A stretch of 64,000 nucleotides of DNA from Hybos culiciformis (GCA_964007475.1 OZ023273.1:150022444-150086443); one strand, 5' to 3'. Positions 28,150-40,310 are shown, counted from the stretch's first letter. Numbers and translations: made by a program. The notes: a model not told the origin generated them from the sequence alone.

Positions 28150-28332
28150 GATAAAAGAAAAAAAGGTAAATATTGCACGTTAATTATACTTTAATTTCTC
28201 TTTCTTTTAGAGATAAAAAAAAAAAAGGGAAATTTTCCACGTTAATTATCCTTTAATTTCTCTTTCTTTTAGAGATAAAAGAAGAAAAGGGAAATTTTCC
28301 ACGTTAATTATCCTTTAATTTCTCTTTCGTTA
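28150..28332. repeat. Tandem repeat, period 62, three copies
   Basis: Units start at 28150, 28212 and 28274. Each holds GATAAAA, an A/G run, CACGTTAATTAT and CTTTAATTTCTCTTTC. Units 2 and 3 are almost identical. It adjoins the palindromic element ending near 28105. Confidence 0.85.
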
Positions 28333-30004
28333 TTTTACATAAATACTTATGCATAATTAAAAATTTTATTTTATTTATCAACTTTTATATAATGTACTAG
28401 GTCGTCGTCAAGCTTTGGCATCAAACAATCTTCCTTCTTATTTTAAAAATTGTATTGGTTATTATCGTGCAAACCGGCATCATTTGTCTTTATCGAGTTC
28501 TTAATCCAGTTTTTAAGATCAGAATCAAAATTTCTCAGATTTATGTTTTCATTGGCATACCTTGCATATGTATTGTATATTAAGCTATCTAAACTTTTTC
28601 AGATTTCACTCCATATATATATTGGAGAGAAGATTAGTTCTCTTTGATATGGAAGTGCTAATAATAATATTATGGTCTAGTATGAAATATCGTTTTCCAA
28701 AATCTCGTTTTCAAAATCGCGTTTTTTTTAAAACTTAGTTCTTTTTAAAACGAGATTTGATGTCAAAGTTATGAATTGTCTTAATATGTAATCTGGAAAG
28801 TCTTCAAAATAATATTAATCGATACTCTGATGAAATTAGTGATTCTGATAAAGGCAATGGGCTAATTTTTTCCTTTTTTGAAGTTTGAAATTGTCACCAA
28901 ACGGTTAGCATTAAACGTTGCGAACCCTCGGATTAGAAGGAACCATTGGATTAGAAGCACTAAAGAAATGATTGTTATCTAGTACTGAATAATCTAATAA
29001 TGGAGTATAAATCTAAATTAAATCTAACTGTTTCAGTACAATACTTTTTAATAATTTTTTTTTTTTTTTATTTTAATTAATTCGTATTTATTTATTTATG
29101 ATTTTCATTTACATTCTTGAAAATGTTATGAACATATACTTGTGCTTTTCAAAAACTATTGAAATTATTTTATATTTTAAAATTCAAAATTAAATAAGAG
29201 CACCTGCTTTATAGATTCTCAACCTATTAGGAAAATAATAATAACATTATTCACATTCATGGTCATAGTTAAAATAGTGCATCAGGTGCACCCAATCACA
29301 ATAATATTATACATTCAAAATATTTATTTTTTTAATATATTTTAGATTATTATCTTTTTTACCCAAAATATATATTTTAATTTCTTAAATCATGTTTAAC
29401 CATAATCATAAATTTATTTAATGTTCACATTATATTTAACAACTGTATTTTATTTTCTACTTTATGTTTTTAAATTTTAGTTATTTATGAAAAAATTATT
29501 TGCATTCCCTGCCAAATTTTTAAGTCATACTTGAGTGATTTGCACATTTCTGATTTATTACGCTGAGGGCTGAGATATAGATAATTTTATCCGCTTAATT
29601 GCAATTAAATGAGAAAAAGGTAAAAAAATGTTTTTAAGGAGGTGTACTAACGTGAAAAAAAAATCGGTTCTTGATTAAATATGTATGAATAGTATTCGAT
29701 TCGAGATTAGTATCTAGTTCTATATCCAATTTCTGTCAGTTAATACACTTTTTACTGCTAATACAGAACTAGAATATTATAGTATTTATGTTATTCCTTT
29801 ATTTTTTCATTCAATAAAATTTTGTGTGCTTGTGTCCTAAATAGAAACAAAATAATTTTTTGCAGAAAATAATTTAAAATAATATATACGTTTTAATTTC
29901 AATGTTTTCCATTAAAAAAAATATCTTTTTCTATATCTTTTAGAAAATAAAATTTAATTTCTATTATTGAAAATATTTATGCATTCTGCATTGCATATAA
30001 TGGT
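28333..30004. other. No gene seen
   Basis: AT-rich DNA between the period-62 tandem repeat and the hAT MITE; nothing recognised. Confidence 0.6.
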
Positions 30005-30724
30005 TGTACCGGCAGAGGCACGTTATGACATTATGGTGCCCTAGGCAATTAAAATTTTTCTACATCAAAATTTACATGAATTAATAAACAATTTTAATAT
30101 AATAAGGAATGCTTTCTTTAATTCATATATGTACATATATTTCTTTATTGATTTATGTAACCAAATTATAAATAATGAATAGAAAAAGAATTGAAAAAAA
30201 TTAAAATAAAATAATTAAATAATTAAAAATGAATAAAAAAATTCAATTATATACTTAGAGCTGGAGTGGCCCACCAAGCTAGCGGAGTTTGCCGATGGGC
30301 AGTGCCAAAATCCGTTATCTGAAATTTGAATGCTTCTTTTAACCCGGCCTGTTAACTTTTTTTTAAGCGTAGAAAATTTTTCTATATAAATAAAAATTTT
30401 GATTTCCCGGTCCTAAATTATTCCCAGTCACAACGATACTTTTCTCACTTTATGCTCCACAAATTCATCAATAAATCAACAAAATTAATTTTTCTTGTGC
30501 TCCCTTTCAATACATACTAAAATTTGAATATACAAAATAATCTTATGTGACTTGTCACAATCTAAGATTTTTCTGTTTTAAAAGAGTTAAAGGTAGCAGA
30601 CAACTGAAAGTTAGTTTAAAGTATTACATATAAAAAAAATATTTAGTATTTTGGTGCCCCCAAATCATGGTGCCCTAGGCAATTGCCTACTTTGCCTACG
30701 GTGTAACGCGCCGCTGTGTACCGG
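30005..30724. mobile_element. hAT-type MITE with perfect 8-bp target-site duplication
   Basis: The element is 30013-30716 (704 bp). The left end CAGAGGCACGTTATGAC and the reverse complement of the right end (CAGCGGCGCGTTACACC) are imperfect terminal inverted repeats. Both ends are flanked by the same 8 bases TGTACCGG (30005-30012 and 30717-30724). CAG ends and an 8-bp duplication are the hallmark of hAT transposons. A GGTGCCCTAGGCAATT block lies near each end. No transposase reading frame, so it is non-autonomous. Confidence 0.8.
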
Positions 30725-31794
30725 GTACCTTCTTATAAATAAATATTCATTACACATATTTCCTAATATCATTTTTTAAATGTTTTAAAATAAAAAAAAT
30801 GTGTGTTGATAACAATTTATTTTTTATTCTATTTTATTTATAATTACATCTATATAAAATAAATCAAAAATTTTAATTATTGAAAGGTGTATTAGCCTTG
30901 AAATATATCCTTAAAAAATAATAGTATTGAAATGCAGATACCATCATAAAAATAATAAAATTTTTGTTTTATAATTAACTTAGATTTATTTAAAATACAT
31001 ATACCTTACAATAATAATTGTAAAAAATAAATATCTGGTAGAAAATTATTTGTGAAGGATAAGATAATATAGTCTTATTTTATTCAACATTTTCCGTAGA
31101 TAACATATATTTTGGTATAAAAAAAGAATGATGTCATCTTATTCCATTTTATTCATACAATTCAAGTATTGTATTTATGCTACACTATTGCATATTAAAA
31201 GTTTTCATTTAATATAGCCATCATAGCTTATTATTATATTTGAGTAGATCTTTCTTTACAAATTTCAGTCTTAGAAAAAAAGAGAAAATTATATTTTTTA
31301 TGTTTTTGTGTAGGTAGGTACCCATACTTTTTTTTTTGATAAAATGATATATTTTATAACATCAACATTTAAAAATTATTATTTTATTTCATAAATGCTT
31401 ATTGATGTAAAAATTTTCCGATTGAAACTTATTTTTTATGTACATAAATTGCATAGGAATTAACTTAATAAAGGCAAAGATTGCAGACACTTAAACCTAG
31501 ATATTGTGAAAAGTAAAATTACGACTTTTTTTTTTTTGCAAAACAATAATAATTGAAAAATGTATATAAAATATTTATGTATTTAAGAATATAGAATTCT
31601 AAGAATTAAATATAAAGGAAATCCGTTTCTAAGGTGATTTACAAAATTAATATTTTATTTAAAAATTGAAAATTGTTTGTTACAAAAGTCATATTATGTG
31701 ATTTATTAGAAAAGAAATATAGAACAGTTAATCATAAATGAAGTGTATGGCCTGTTTTCGATTAAAAATACTCTTTCGAACACAGCTATCTTTA
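30725..31794. other. No gene seen
   Basis: AT-rich DNA without recognisable features. Confidence 0.6.
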
Positions 31795-32027
31795 ATTTAA
31801 AATTTTCACGTTTTTCGCGGGTTAGTCGCGACCGTATATGATGGAAAGACGGTCTATGACACGCCCCTTCCTGTAAGGCAAAAGCATAAAGAACATAAAG
31901 GAGGTTAGTAAAGATCATATTTGAAGGGGGTGAATCTTATTTTTATATTATAATTTTCGCTGTTTTTCGCGGATAGGTCGCGATTGGATATGATGGAGAA
32001 GTAGTCTATAGCACGGCCGTACCCGAA
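31795..32027. repeat. Direct duplication of a CG-containing block
   Basis: Two diverged copies about 150 bases apart: GTTTTTCGCGGGTTAGTCGC then ATATGATGGAAAGACGGTCT (about 31808-31858), and GTTTTTCGCGGATAGGTCGC then ATATGATGGAGAAGTAGTCT (about 31960-32010). Each holds a TCGCG...CGCGA small palindrome. CpG-rich against a very AT-rich background; probably an old repeat. Confidence 0.65.
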
Positions 32028-32189
32028 AACATTTAAGTATACGTAAAGTTTTTAATTTATTTTTCAAATATTTTTCTTTCAGACTAGACTTCTGTAAAAT
32101 ACGAATATATTCATTATAAAGTCCACAAGCACTTAAAACGCAAGTAATATAAATATTTTTTTTTTAAGTACTTAAGATAAAACAACAAT

Positions 32190-33200
32190 TTATTTATTTA
32201 TTGATATTTCATTATTTTACAATTTCATTACATATAGTTTTAGACTTAACCTAGCCTTTACAACTAAGAACTCAGCTTTTATTTTGTATAATTATTTTTC
32301 TTGTTTATAATATGTGATATTTTTATAAATAATTGGTTCGACAATAACTCAAAACAATTGCAGTAGAATTTCTTATGATGCGACTATTATTAATAAAATT
32401 AATGTTTCTGATCAAATAAGATGAATTAATAATAATATGAAATTCGTAATAAACGACCGAGAGGATCAAATATTCTCTACGTGTTTCTAGGGTAGAAAAA
32501 TTGATCAGGCTTAGACGTTCTACACAAGGAGGCAAAATTCATCTATTAACGTAGTGCCATTTTTTTATAAAGATATGATAATAAATTGATACAATACAAT
32601 ACAAGAATATTCCAATATAGGCCTTACAAGCGAACAATAAAGAGTTTTTAATGCACACCAACATTGGACCTAACGAGACACTGTTTTATAGAAATTCACA
32701 AGCAGACAATCTATCAATAAACACAACTTCCGATGCATATGTTGAGAAAGGTCAGCTATATTAACCCACCTAACAGACGGTAAAAAAAGGTCACCAACTA
32801 GGAAAATTTCATCAATATCATCAGTGCATTCATTCAATTCATCAATAGCACCTATAACACAATCTCGAATCTCAGGAGTAAATGATGTTCTTTCTTGGAG
32901 GTATATAAACAGCATCAATATAAAATATACATCCAATAAAAAGTTTCACACTCAAAATCTCGTGGATCACTGATTGGGACTATGACATGGAAATCGCTTT
33001 ATCTACTATCAGTAAGCCACGTCCAAGAGTAACATTGTCATTCTGGAAACGGTCATGACAAAAAACCTGGAAACTGAAGCAGTTCAGAATCACTAATTCT
33101 ATTACAAAGCCAGGTTTCAGACATAACATTGGTAAAATATACTTTGAAACATAATATAAAATACTGCCTTTTATAACTAATAATCTTGTATACTTCACAT
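32190..33200 (-). mobile_element. Internally deleted non-LTR retrotransposon (LINE)
   Basis: Three pieces in element order. 33198-32980 resembles the start of a LINE endonuclease (FQVFCHDRFQNDN, GRGLLIVDKAISM). 32936-32670 resembles the core (FLVGDLFLPSVRWVN, compare the GDFNLP motif). After a large internal deletion, 32640-32320 matches the end of the reverse transcriptase region (KTLYCSLVRPILEYS, then SLINFSTLETRREYL and SYCRTNYL). It ends near 32190 in an AATA-repeat tail typical of LINE 3' ends. Frames are broken, so it is inactive. Clade (Jockey, CR1 or similar) not determined. Confidence 0.7.
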
Positions 33201-35221
33201 TATATTTAAATGTAAAAACGCAGCTATATTATATAATACTATTATAGCTTTTCTGTAAATTTGTTTTTATTTAGTTTTCATAACGTTTAATTATGACAAA
33301 TGAAATTTTATAAGTGTTCTCGAAAGATATCATTTTTCTTGTATAATTCTAGTCTACATTATGTACATGTATATAATTATATATTATATTTAAGAAATGT
33401 ATAAGCTTATTTTCAATAAAATCGCAATTTCTAGTTCCTTCAAAAAAAAAATATTTTTTTCGCATTTACGTACATATAAGTAAGAACTATCGTAGTTAGT
33501 ATTTCGGTTAAACAACCGGGGTAAATGTTATCTTAGCTTAATTCTTAAGATAAGACTAAGGCTTAGTAATTTATATTTATGGCTTATCTTTTTTCAATTC
33601 CTATTTATGTCTAAAAAAATTTATTGCTTACCAGAGAAATTGGTTTTCTCAAATTATTAGTTTCCATTAACAGTTTTAATATTGATTTAAATTCTATATT
33701 ATTTCGATTAGAAATAAAATGTTGTCTTTTTATTTACACGATTTTATTTAAAACACAAATTATGCCTTTTTATTTATATGTTTGTTTATTTGATTCAAAC
33801 ATCGCAATTGAGTTTTGAACCGCAACGATTTCGCCGCAAACGATTTCGCTGAAATGTTCAACAAAACCTTCTAAAATGATTTATTCCTCAATCCCGAACT
33901 AATTTGCTGTTCAAATCACCAATAATACGAGCACAAAAGAATCTTTATCAATTTTTCATGTACTTGGGTGTCTGCAGCTTTTCTAATTTCCCAAAGAATG
34001 CGGTGCTTAAGAAATTATTGTCCTTAAGTCTCTGATTTGTCACAATGATAATATTGTTTTCTTTGCCCAGTTCTTTCTTTCTTTGAATGAATAAAATGCC
34101 ATTAGGTAAATGAAATTTGTTACTTTGATTTGTGAAATTGAATTAAATACAAAATTGTATTATTTATATTATAAGTCATGTTGTGTAAATTGTTTAATTA
34201 ATTGCTAAAACTTGAATTTTGATGTATTTTGAATTATTAATTTTTGAGCGAGAATGAACTTTGATATTAAAAAAAAAAAAAAAAATCTATCTTTGTATAC
34301 AGTATTTTTGTCTATTCTGATGGTGATAATGTTTTTTCTTTTTCATTGCTTTTTTATTTAATTTTTTTAATTTTTTGGAATCATCATCGTGGTTGTCCAA
34401 GCTTTATATATTCTATGCTTATACATATTCGAAATTCGAAGTATTTTAATTCAATAATATAATCTCATCATTGAGTTACAGGACGTGTTTTTGTCACATA
34501 CAATAAAAAAAATATATGTATCATAAAAAAGTTAATGCTTTTGCACTCACAATAAGCCAAAAAAAAAAATTCTTAAGAACTTTTTTTTATACTTCTTATC
34601 TTAAGTACTACCCTTAAGTCCTATCATAATGTAACTTTTGTTGAAAACCTGAATCATTGTGTCGTTAATAAACATTTACGCAAATGCAGATTTCGAATAA
34701 AATTGGTATTATGGATTGATAAAGATATCTTGAATACGGGCTGTTCTATTATTCATTTCACAATGTTATTTACCGAAAACAAATCTACTTTTAATATTAA
34801 ATTTGAATTTTGATGCTAACTGATATTGTATATCTGTAAGCAAAATCTATGAAATTGCGATTAGAATACACTGTTGTAAACCTAAAACATCTTTCTTAGG
34901 AATTTACATTATCATAAAGAATTTATCAGATACATATTAATAATATGTCAAGGTGAATATAAATCATACCTTATATATTGAGACTTTGTTGAATACCTAC
35001 CTATATTTCATCATAAAACTTATAAAAACAAAAAATAAAAGCTCGTTTAATAACAATAAAATTTATTTAATAATATAAATTTGAACTAAATTTTTTTAAA
35101 TAGTAGAAGTTTTGAAAAACAAATTTAATATTTATAAAGAACTTCTGGATTTTATTTTATTATTAAAATTTTTAATTGATTCATTTTATAATGAAAAGAC
35201 TTGAAAGAAAGATTTTTTTAC
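33201..35221. other. No gene seen
   Basis: AT-rich DNA between the LINE relic and the Ly6 cluster. A small duplicated CGATTTCGC word occurs near 33826-33855. No Ly6 domain exon was found downstream of the orphan exon. Confidence 0.55.
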
Positions 35222-35279
35222 CGGTTTTATATGCTGCAAAAAATATAACTAATATGCTCAAAATAATTATTTTATTGAT
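35222..35279 (-). pseudogene. Orphan Ly6 signal-peptide exon with lost start codon
   Basis: A 58-bp copy of exon 1 of the Ly6 genes: same length, same phase-1 GTAAAA donor, and the same hydrophobic reading (NKIIILSILVIFFAAYKTG) as exon 1 at 36787-36730, but the ATG is ATC. The upstream flank (35310-35360) also resembles the flank of the intact gene (36810-36890). No Ly6 domain exons follow on the minus strand down to 34000. This looks like a leftover of a promoter-plus-exon-1 duplication. Confidence 0.65.
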
Positions 35280-35649
35280 TTTATTTAAGGAATTATTATA
35301 AATTCTCCGACTTTGAAAAATGCAAAAGATCAATTAAATTGATAAAATAATAATATTTTAGTGTGATATGAATGTCTTTATTTATTCAGTTGTTATAAAG
35401 TTTTTATTTAAGAATTACAAAAAAATTACTAATATTTAATAGTAAAAATCATTGATAAATTGATAAAGTAATAAGTACTTTTATAGTATGTTAAATGTAA
35501 ATACTTATCTCTATCATCTGGGAGTCAATATTTTTTAACTGCTTTTTTTTTTTGTTATAAATTATTGAAGAAAAAAGTTTAAAAACGAAAACGAAAGTTT
35601 TCAAAATTTAGATTCGATTAATTATGAAGGCTTATGTAATTTTACAATA

Positions 35650-35660
35650 TTTATTTTATT
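35650..35660 (-). terminator. Polyadenylation signal of the single-domain Ly6 gene
   Basis: Two overlapping AATAAA hexamers on the minus strand, about 47-57 bases past the stop codon at 35707. Position and motif fit a poly(A) signal; in such AT-rich DNA the motif is also common by chance. Confidence 0.5.
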
Positions 35661-35706
35661 ATCATATAATATTTTAATTTAAAACTTAAGTTAACATTGT
35701 ATTTAA

Positions 35707-36787
35707 TTAATTAAAAACTCTTGCAAATGATGCAAAAGTTGCGGAAATTAAAATTAAACAGAATTTTTCAAAACTCATAGGAGCATTTGTATTACCACCA
35801 TTTCCACCACCACCACCACCACCACTAGGTTTTGTGTTACAATTATCTTTTTCACAAATTTTACAAGTTGGTTCTTTGAAAAGTTTTGAAGCTTGGTCAT
35901 TCCAGTCTATATTACAAACATTGCTGTTATTAAATACACATGATTGGAATAAGAAATCTTTAATTTTTTTATCTGTAAAATACAATAAAATTTATTAATA
36001 AAAATTAAAAAAGGACAAATATAGATAAATGAAAACAGTAAAAACACCTTTGAAAGTTTTCTGTTGTCAATATCATAAATTAACTTCTAATAATAATTAT
36101 TAATTTATGATTATAAAATTTTATTAAAATGGAGTCGTATTTTCAATTTTAACTGTGAGATAACAGAATTATTTTTATCATGGTGAAAAATATTTAATCT
36201 TAACGTCTACATTGTTAATTTATTTATTTTATGGAATTTCTTATCAAAAATCGGCTCGATTTGTGATTTGTAAATTTTTTCCGTTATCATCAACTTTGAA
36301 CTAAGATTTATACTTTATTTTTCATTTTTAACTAAGGATTCTGCTCTATATTTTTCTAATTAACTTACCTTTGTGAGGAATATTCAGTGCGACACATTTA
36401 TATTTTCCGGTAGCTGTTGTATTATAATTCTTGAACTTAGATGATAAATAATTTGTTGTGTTTAGAGCAATAGCGTTGGTGCAATCAGCTTTTATTGTCT
36501 TATTTTTTGCATCAATTGAATAACATGACAAACCAGAAGCTTGAAATAATTAAAAAAAAAATAAATTGTTTTATTTTTAAAATTAACTAAGTTTTATTTT
36601 AAAATTAACTAGAAGTTTCATGCAGTTAATTTAATATTTTATATCATATTCAACTCAAAATAATATTAGTCATTTTTTAACTCAAAACACTTTATAATTA
36701 AGAAAATCAAATAGAAACCGTTTTTTTACCAGTTTGATATGCGGCAAAAAGTGTAATAGTGACACTCAAAATAATTATTTTATACAT
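35707..36787 (-). CDS. Ly6/uPAR-type protein, probably GPI-anchored, 3 exons
   Basis: Exons 36787-36730, 36539-36369, 35972-35707 with phase-1 introns; 164 codons plus TAA. ATG at 36787 begins a signal peptide (MYKIIILSVTITLFAAYQ) cut near the first exon end. The Ly6 domain runs about residues 22-122 with 8 cysteines, from GLSCYSIDAKN to the typical end CKICEKDNCN. Several NxT/NxS glycosylation sites are present. A glycine run (residues 127-136) links to a hydrophobic C-terminal segment (about 145-164), as in GPI-anchored Ly6 proteins. It is a paralogue of each half of the neighbouring two-domain gene, with the same exon layout. Insect relatives of this class include quiver/sleepless-type proteins; I cannot assign an orthologue. 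Confidence 0.85.
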
Positions 36788-37358
36788 TTTAATTGTAAAA
36801 ATAATTATAAACTCTACGACTTTAAAGAATTCAAAACATGAACTAAATTGAAATAATAAAAAGATTGCAGTTTTATAAATTTCGATAAAATAATAATATA
36901 TTAATACCTATAAATAAAGTCTATTAGCAACTGATTAAACTGATAACTGATAAAAAAAAGCTTTATCAGAAATAATATATTTATGTCATTGTGATTCTTG
37001 AAATTGAAAAAAAAAAAAAAATTGTTTTCAAGTTTTTTGTGTACTACTTTATTTTCAAAATTTTTGTAAAAAAAATATTTAAGTTTATCAGTGTGGAGTT
37101 ATAATAGGTTTATAATAGGTTTAATAATCGTGTGTAAATATCTTAAAAGTTTAACCATAAAAACTTTTAATTTCCAGAAAAAACCAGAAAAAAATCTGTA
37201 GAACGTCAAACATTCCAATTAAAATCCAAAATCCTTATATACTTATATTATTATTATTATTATTAATTTTTTTTTGTTGATAAGCGTACTTAAATTCAGA
37301 TCCTTTCTGCTAAATAGATTTTAACAGAAATTATCTGATCGATAAAACTAAGGGAAAG

Positions 37359-40310
37359 TTATGGAGTAATTAATACAAAAATGCTTAAAATATACTTACT
37401 TTTTTTAAAACTTTGACTTTTAGAATTGCAGTTATCTTTATCACATATTTTGCAGGATATTTTTTCATAATTTTTTTCAGCTAAATCATTAAATTTAATG
37501 TTGCAAGCATTGCTTGAACTATAAACACACGATTGAAAATGAAAGTCGTTCATTTTTTTATCTAAAAAGTAAAAAGTAAAAATAAAATGTTCACAAACAA
37601 GTTCCGTTTATATAATATCGGCATAATGTTATATACAAACATTTAGGCCGAGATCAAGAGTTGTACAGAATTGTTAAGGATATTCCTTTAAAAAAATGTT
37701 TACAACATAATTATTAACAAGAAATTTAATTATTTAAAATTCAATTTGTCAATAAATAAAAAAAAATTATAATTTTAATTTAATGCCAGAATTTAAGATT
37801 AAATGGTGCAATTAAGACCTAATTTGTTGTTAAACTTATTACAGTCAAACATAATTAAGAAAAAGCAAAAATTTATAAAAAAAATATTGACTTGTGAAAT
37901 TATTAAATTGAAATTAATTAAGTTTATTGTCATATGCATATATTAACTAACCTTTATGCTTAATATTCAATTCTATACATCTGTAGCTTTCAGTAATTAT
38001 TTTATTATAATCATCCTTGAAAAATTTTTTGGATAAATATTTTGTCGTATTTTGAGCTATAGCATCTGTACATTTTTTTGAAGATGTTATATTTTTTGCA
38101 TTAATTGAATAACAGCTTAAGCCTGCAAAATGATCCACTAATTTTGTGAACCAAGATTTCTTGTGTTTTTTATTATCAACTTCAGAAGAGACTTTCACTT
38201 CAGTAGATGGCTTAGTATGTGGATTATGATGATATTGATGATCTATAAAATGTTAAAAAAAAAACTAATGAATAGAATTAATTAATTAATTTTAAATAAA
38301 TTACCATTTTCACTGGTGCGAGGTCTTGAATTACAATTATCTTTGTCACATAACATGCAAGAAATATCTTCAAAATTTCTTGAAGCAAAGCTATTGTATG
38401 TCCTGTTACAAGCATTGCTAGAATTAAATACACAGGATTGGAATAGAAAATCGTGGGCTTTTCTATCTAAATATAAGAAAAGAAAATTTCTGTAATTTAT
38501 GTTAAAAAAAAAAACTTTGAGAATCGAACAATTTCTTATTATTATATATAAATTTAATTATGTTATCTTTATGGAGCAAAATATTGTTAAGGCACTACGC
38601 CCTACAATCAGCAATACACTTAAGTACATTATAATAAGGAATAATTATTTTTTTGTAACATAACGTTTTTCAGAGTCATTTATTAAACGGAATAATTATT
38701 AACAATATTTATTTATCAAAACAAACATTGTGTGTTGGAAAAGCCCCTTTAATGAATTTTTAATTTAAATTAATTTATGACTAATTCATTTCTGCGATTA
38801 ATTGTTTTATTTAAAATTTTAGAGTTAGAATTAGAGCCGTGTGTTAAGATACAAAATTTTTTTAAAAGAATCTGCTGTATCAGGATACAAGGGTGTACCG
38901 GCAGCGCCTCGGCTTTTTTCTTTGTGGTAAAAAAAATACAGGGTAATGTAATCAAATAGAACGACTTATCGGTTTTATTCTTTGTGGTTTAAAAAAATAC
39001 ACGGTCATCTTATCAAATAGAATCGTGTTGGTTTACATATAAGTTTGGAATAATGAGACTCACCTTTATGTTTAATATTTAATGCTATACATTTAAAGCC
39101 TTTGGTTATTGTTTTATTGTAATTGTAAAAATATTTTTCAGATAAATATTGTGTGGTATTTGTTGCTATGGCACCTGTGCATTTCATTACTGATGTTCTG
39201 TTTTTGGCATCAATAGAATAACAACTTAAACCATTTCCAAAAACTAATTAATTTGAGATTAAGAAAAATATTTATTCAGATTGCATTAATTTTCAATTGA
39301 AATTCCTATTTAAACAAAAAACCTATATAGTTATGTCGATATTTTTATCTTTTAGAATAATTTGAATGGAAAATTTGAAAAGCAAATTGTAATAGATTTT
39401 GAGCGCATTTTGCTATATATTGTTATTGATATTAAATAACTTTACAAATTATTGATGATAAATTGGAAAATGGAAAATTTCTTTCTTAGTTTGATAATAA
39501 ATGCTTTTTTTCCTGCTTGTGATAAAAAGCTTAATCTTTTAAAAATGCTCTTTAATGGAACTTACTAAACTTATAAGTTTGGGGTAAAATTTTTTAACAT
39601 ACAGTTTTTGAAGCTAATTTTAGAAGGTACAATTTGTATTGAAACGTAATAAAATTACACTTAATATTACCATGTTAATATCCACTAATGGGCCTTTGAA
39701 ATAAAATAAAATAAAATCTAGATTCAGATTTTAGAATAATCAATAACATAGGTAACTGAAATAAAAATTAACAACCCTAAACACTGCTCTAACATTTACA
39801 TATAAAAATTTATGTAAATAAATTATGACGAAACCACGTATACTATAAAACAAAAAAAGTTTCTTCAAACGTTCTAAGATTTTAAAATAAATTTAAAAAA
39901 AATTACAAAATTATGTAATATGTAATATGTACAGAAATTGTTACAAATTGATCATTCAAAAGATTAACGATGGCCAGCACTTTTTGTTATCTTTTTCAGC
40001 AGTTCTCTTTTACGAAAAAAATCAACTCTCCTTAAATGCTGTTTTCTTGATAAGTAAATCGACATATTCACTACTTAAAAAACTAAACAGTTCGGCCAAA
40101 AGATGGTTCTGGTAGTGCTTTAACATGTACATGGCAACGTAACCTTTAAAAATGATTTAACACTACTTATGTAATTAGGCCCTATCTTTTAAATCCTTCA
40201 TTTTCAAGTTATACAACTGTAAAAATTTTTTTAATTAAAATAACATTCTCACCACTTTGATATGCAAAAAAATTTAGGATAATTAAACATAAAAATATTT
40301 TATTAATCAT
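37359..40310 (-). CDS. Tandem two-domain Ly6/uPAR-type secreted or surface protein, 5 exons
   Basis: Exons 40310-40253, 39243-39064, 38466-38305, 38242-37952, 37561-37359; all internal boundaries are phase 1 and join to 297 codons plus TAA. Exon 1 is a signal peptide (MINKIFLCLIILNFFAY). Exons 2-3 encode one Ly6 domain (starts GLSCYSIDAKN, ends CMLCDKDNCNS; 8 cysteines). Exon 4 opens with a His/Lys-rich linker (DHQYHHNPHTKP; KKHKKS) and continues into a second Ly6 domain (GLSCYSINAKN) completed by exon 5 (CKICDKDNCN; 8 cysteines). The C-terminus is only weakly hydrophobic (YILSIFVLITP), so a GPI signal is uncertain. Three-finger Ly6 proteins in insects modulate ion channels, junctions or receptors; the target here is unknown. 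The double-domain model could also be two genes whose second signal-peptide exon I failed to find, but in-frame phase-1 joining argues for one. Confidence 0.75.
38910..39027. repeat. Tandem duplication, period 60, in a Ly6 intron
   Basis: Unit 1 from 38910 and unit 2 from 38970 share TTCTTTGTGG, an A run with TACA, GGT, and ATCAAATAGAA. It lies between the exons at 39064 and 38466. Confidence 0.7.
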
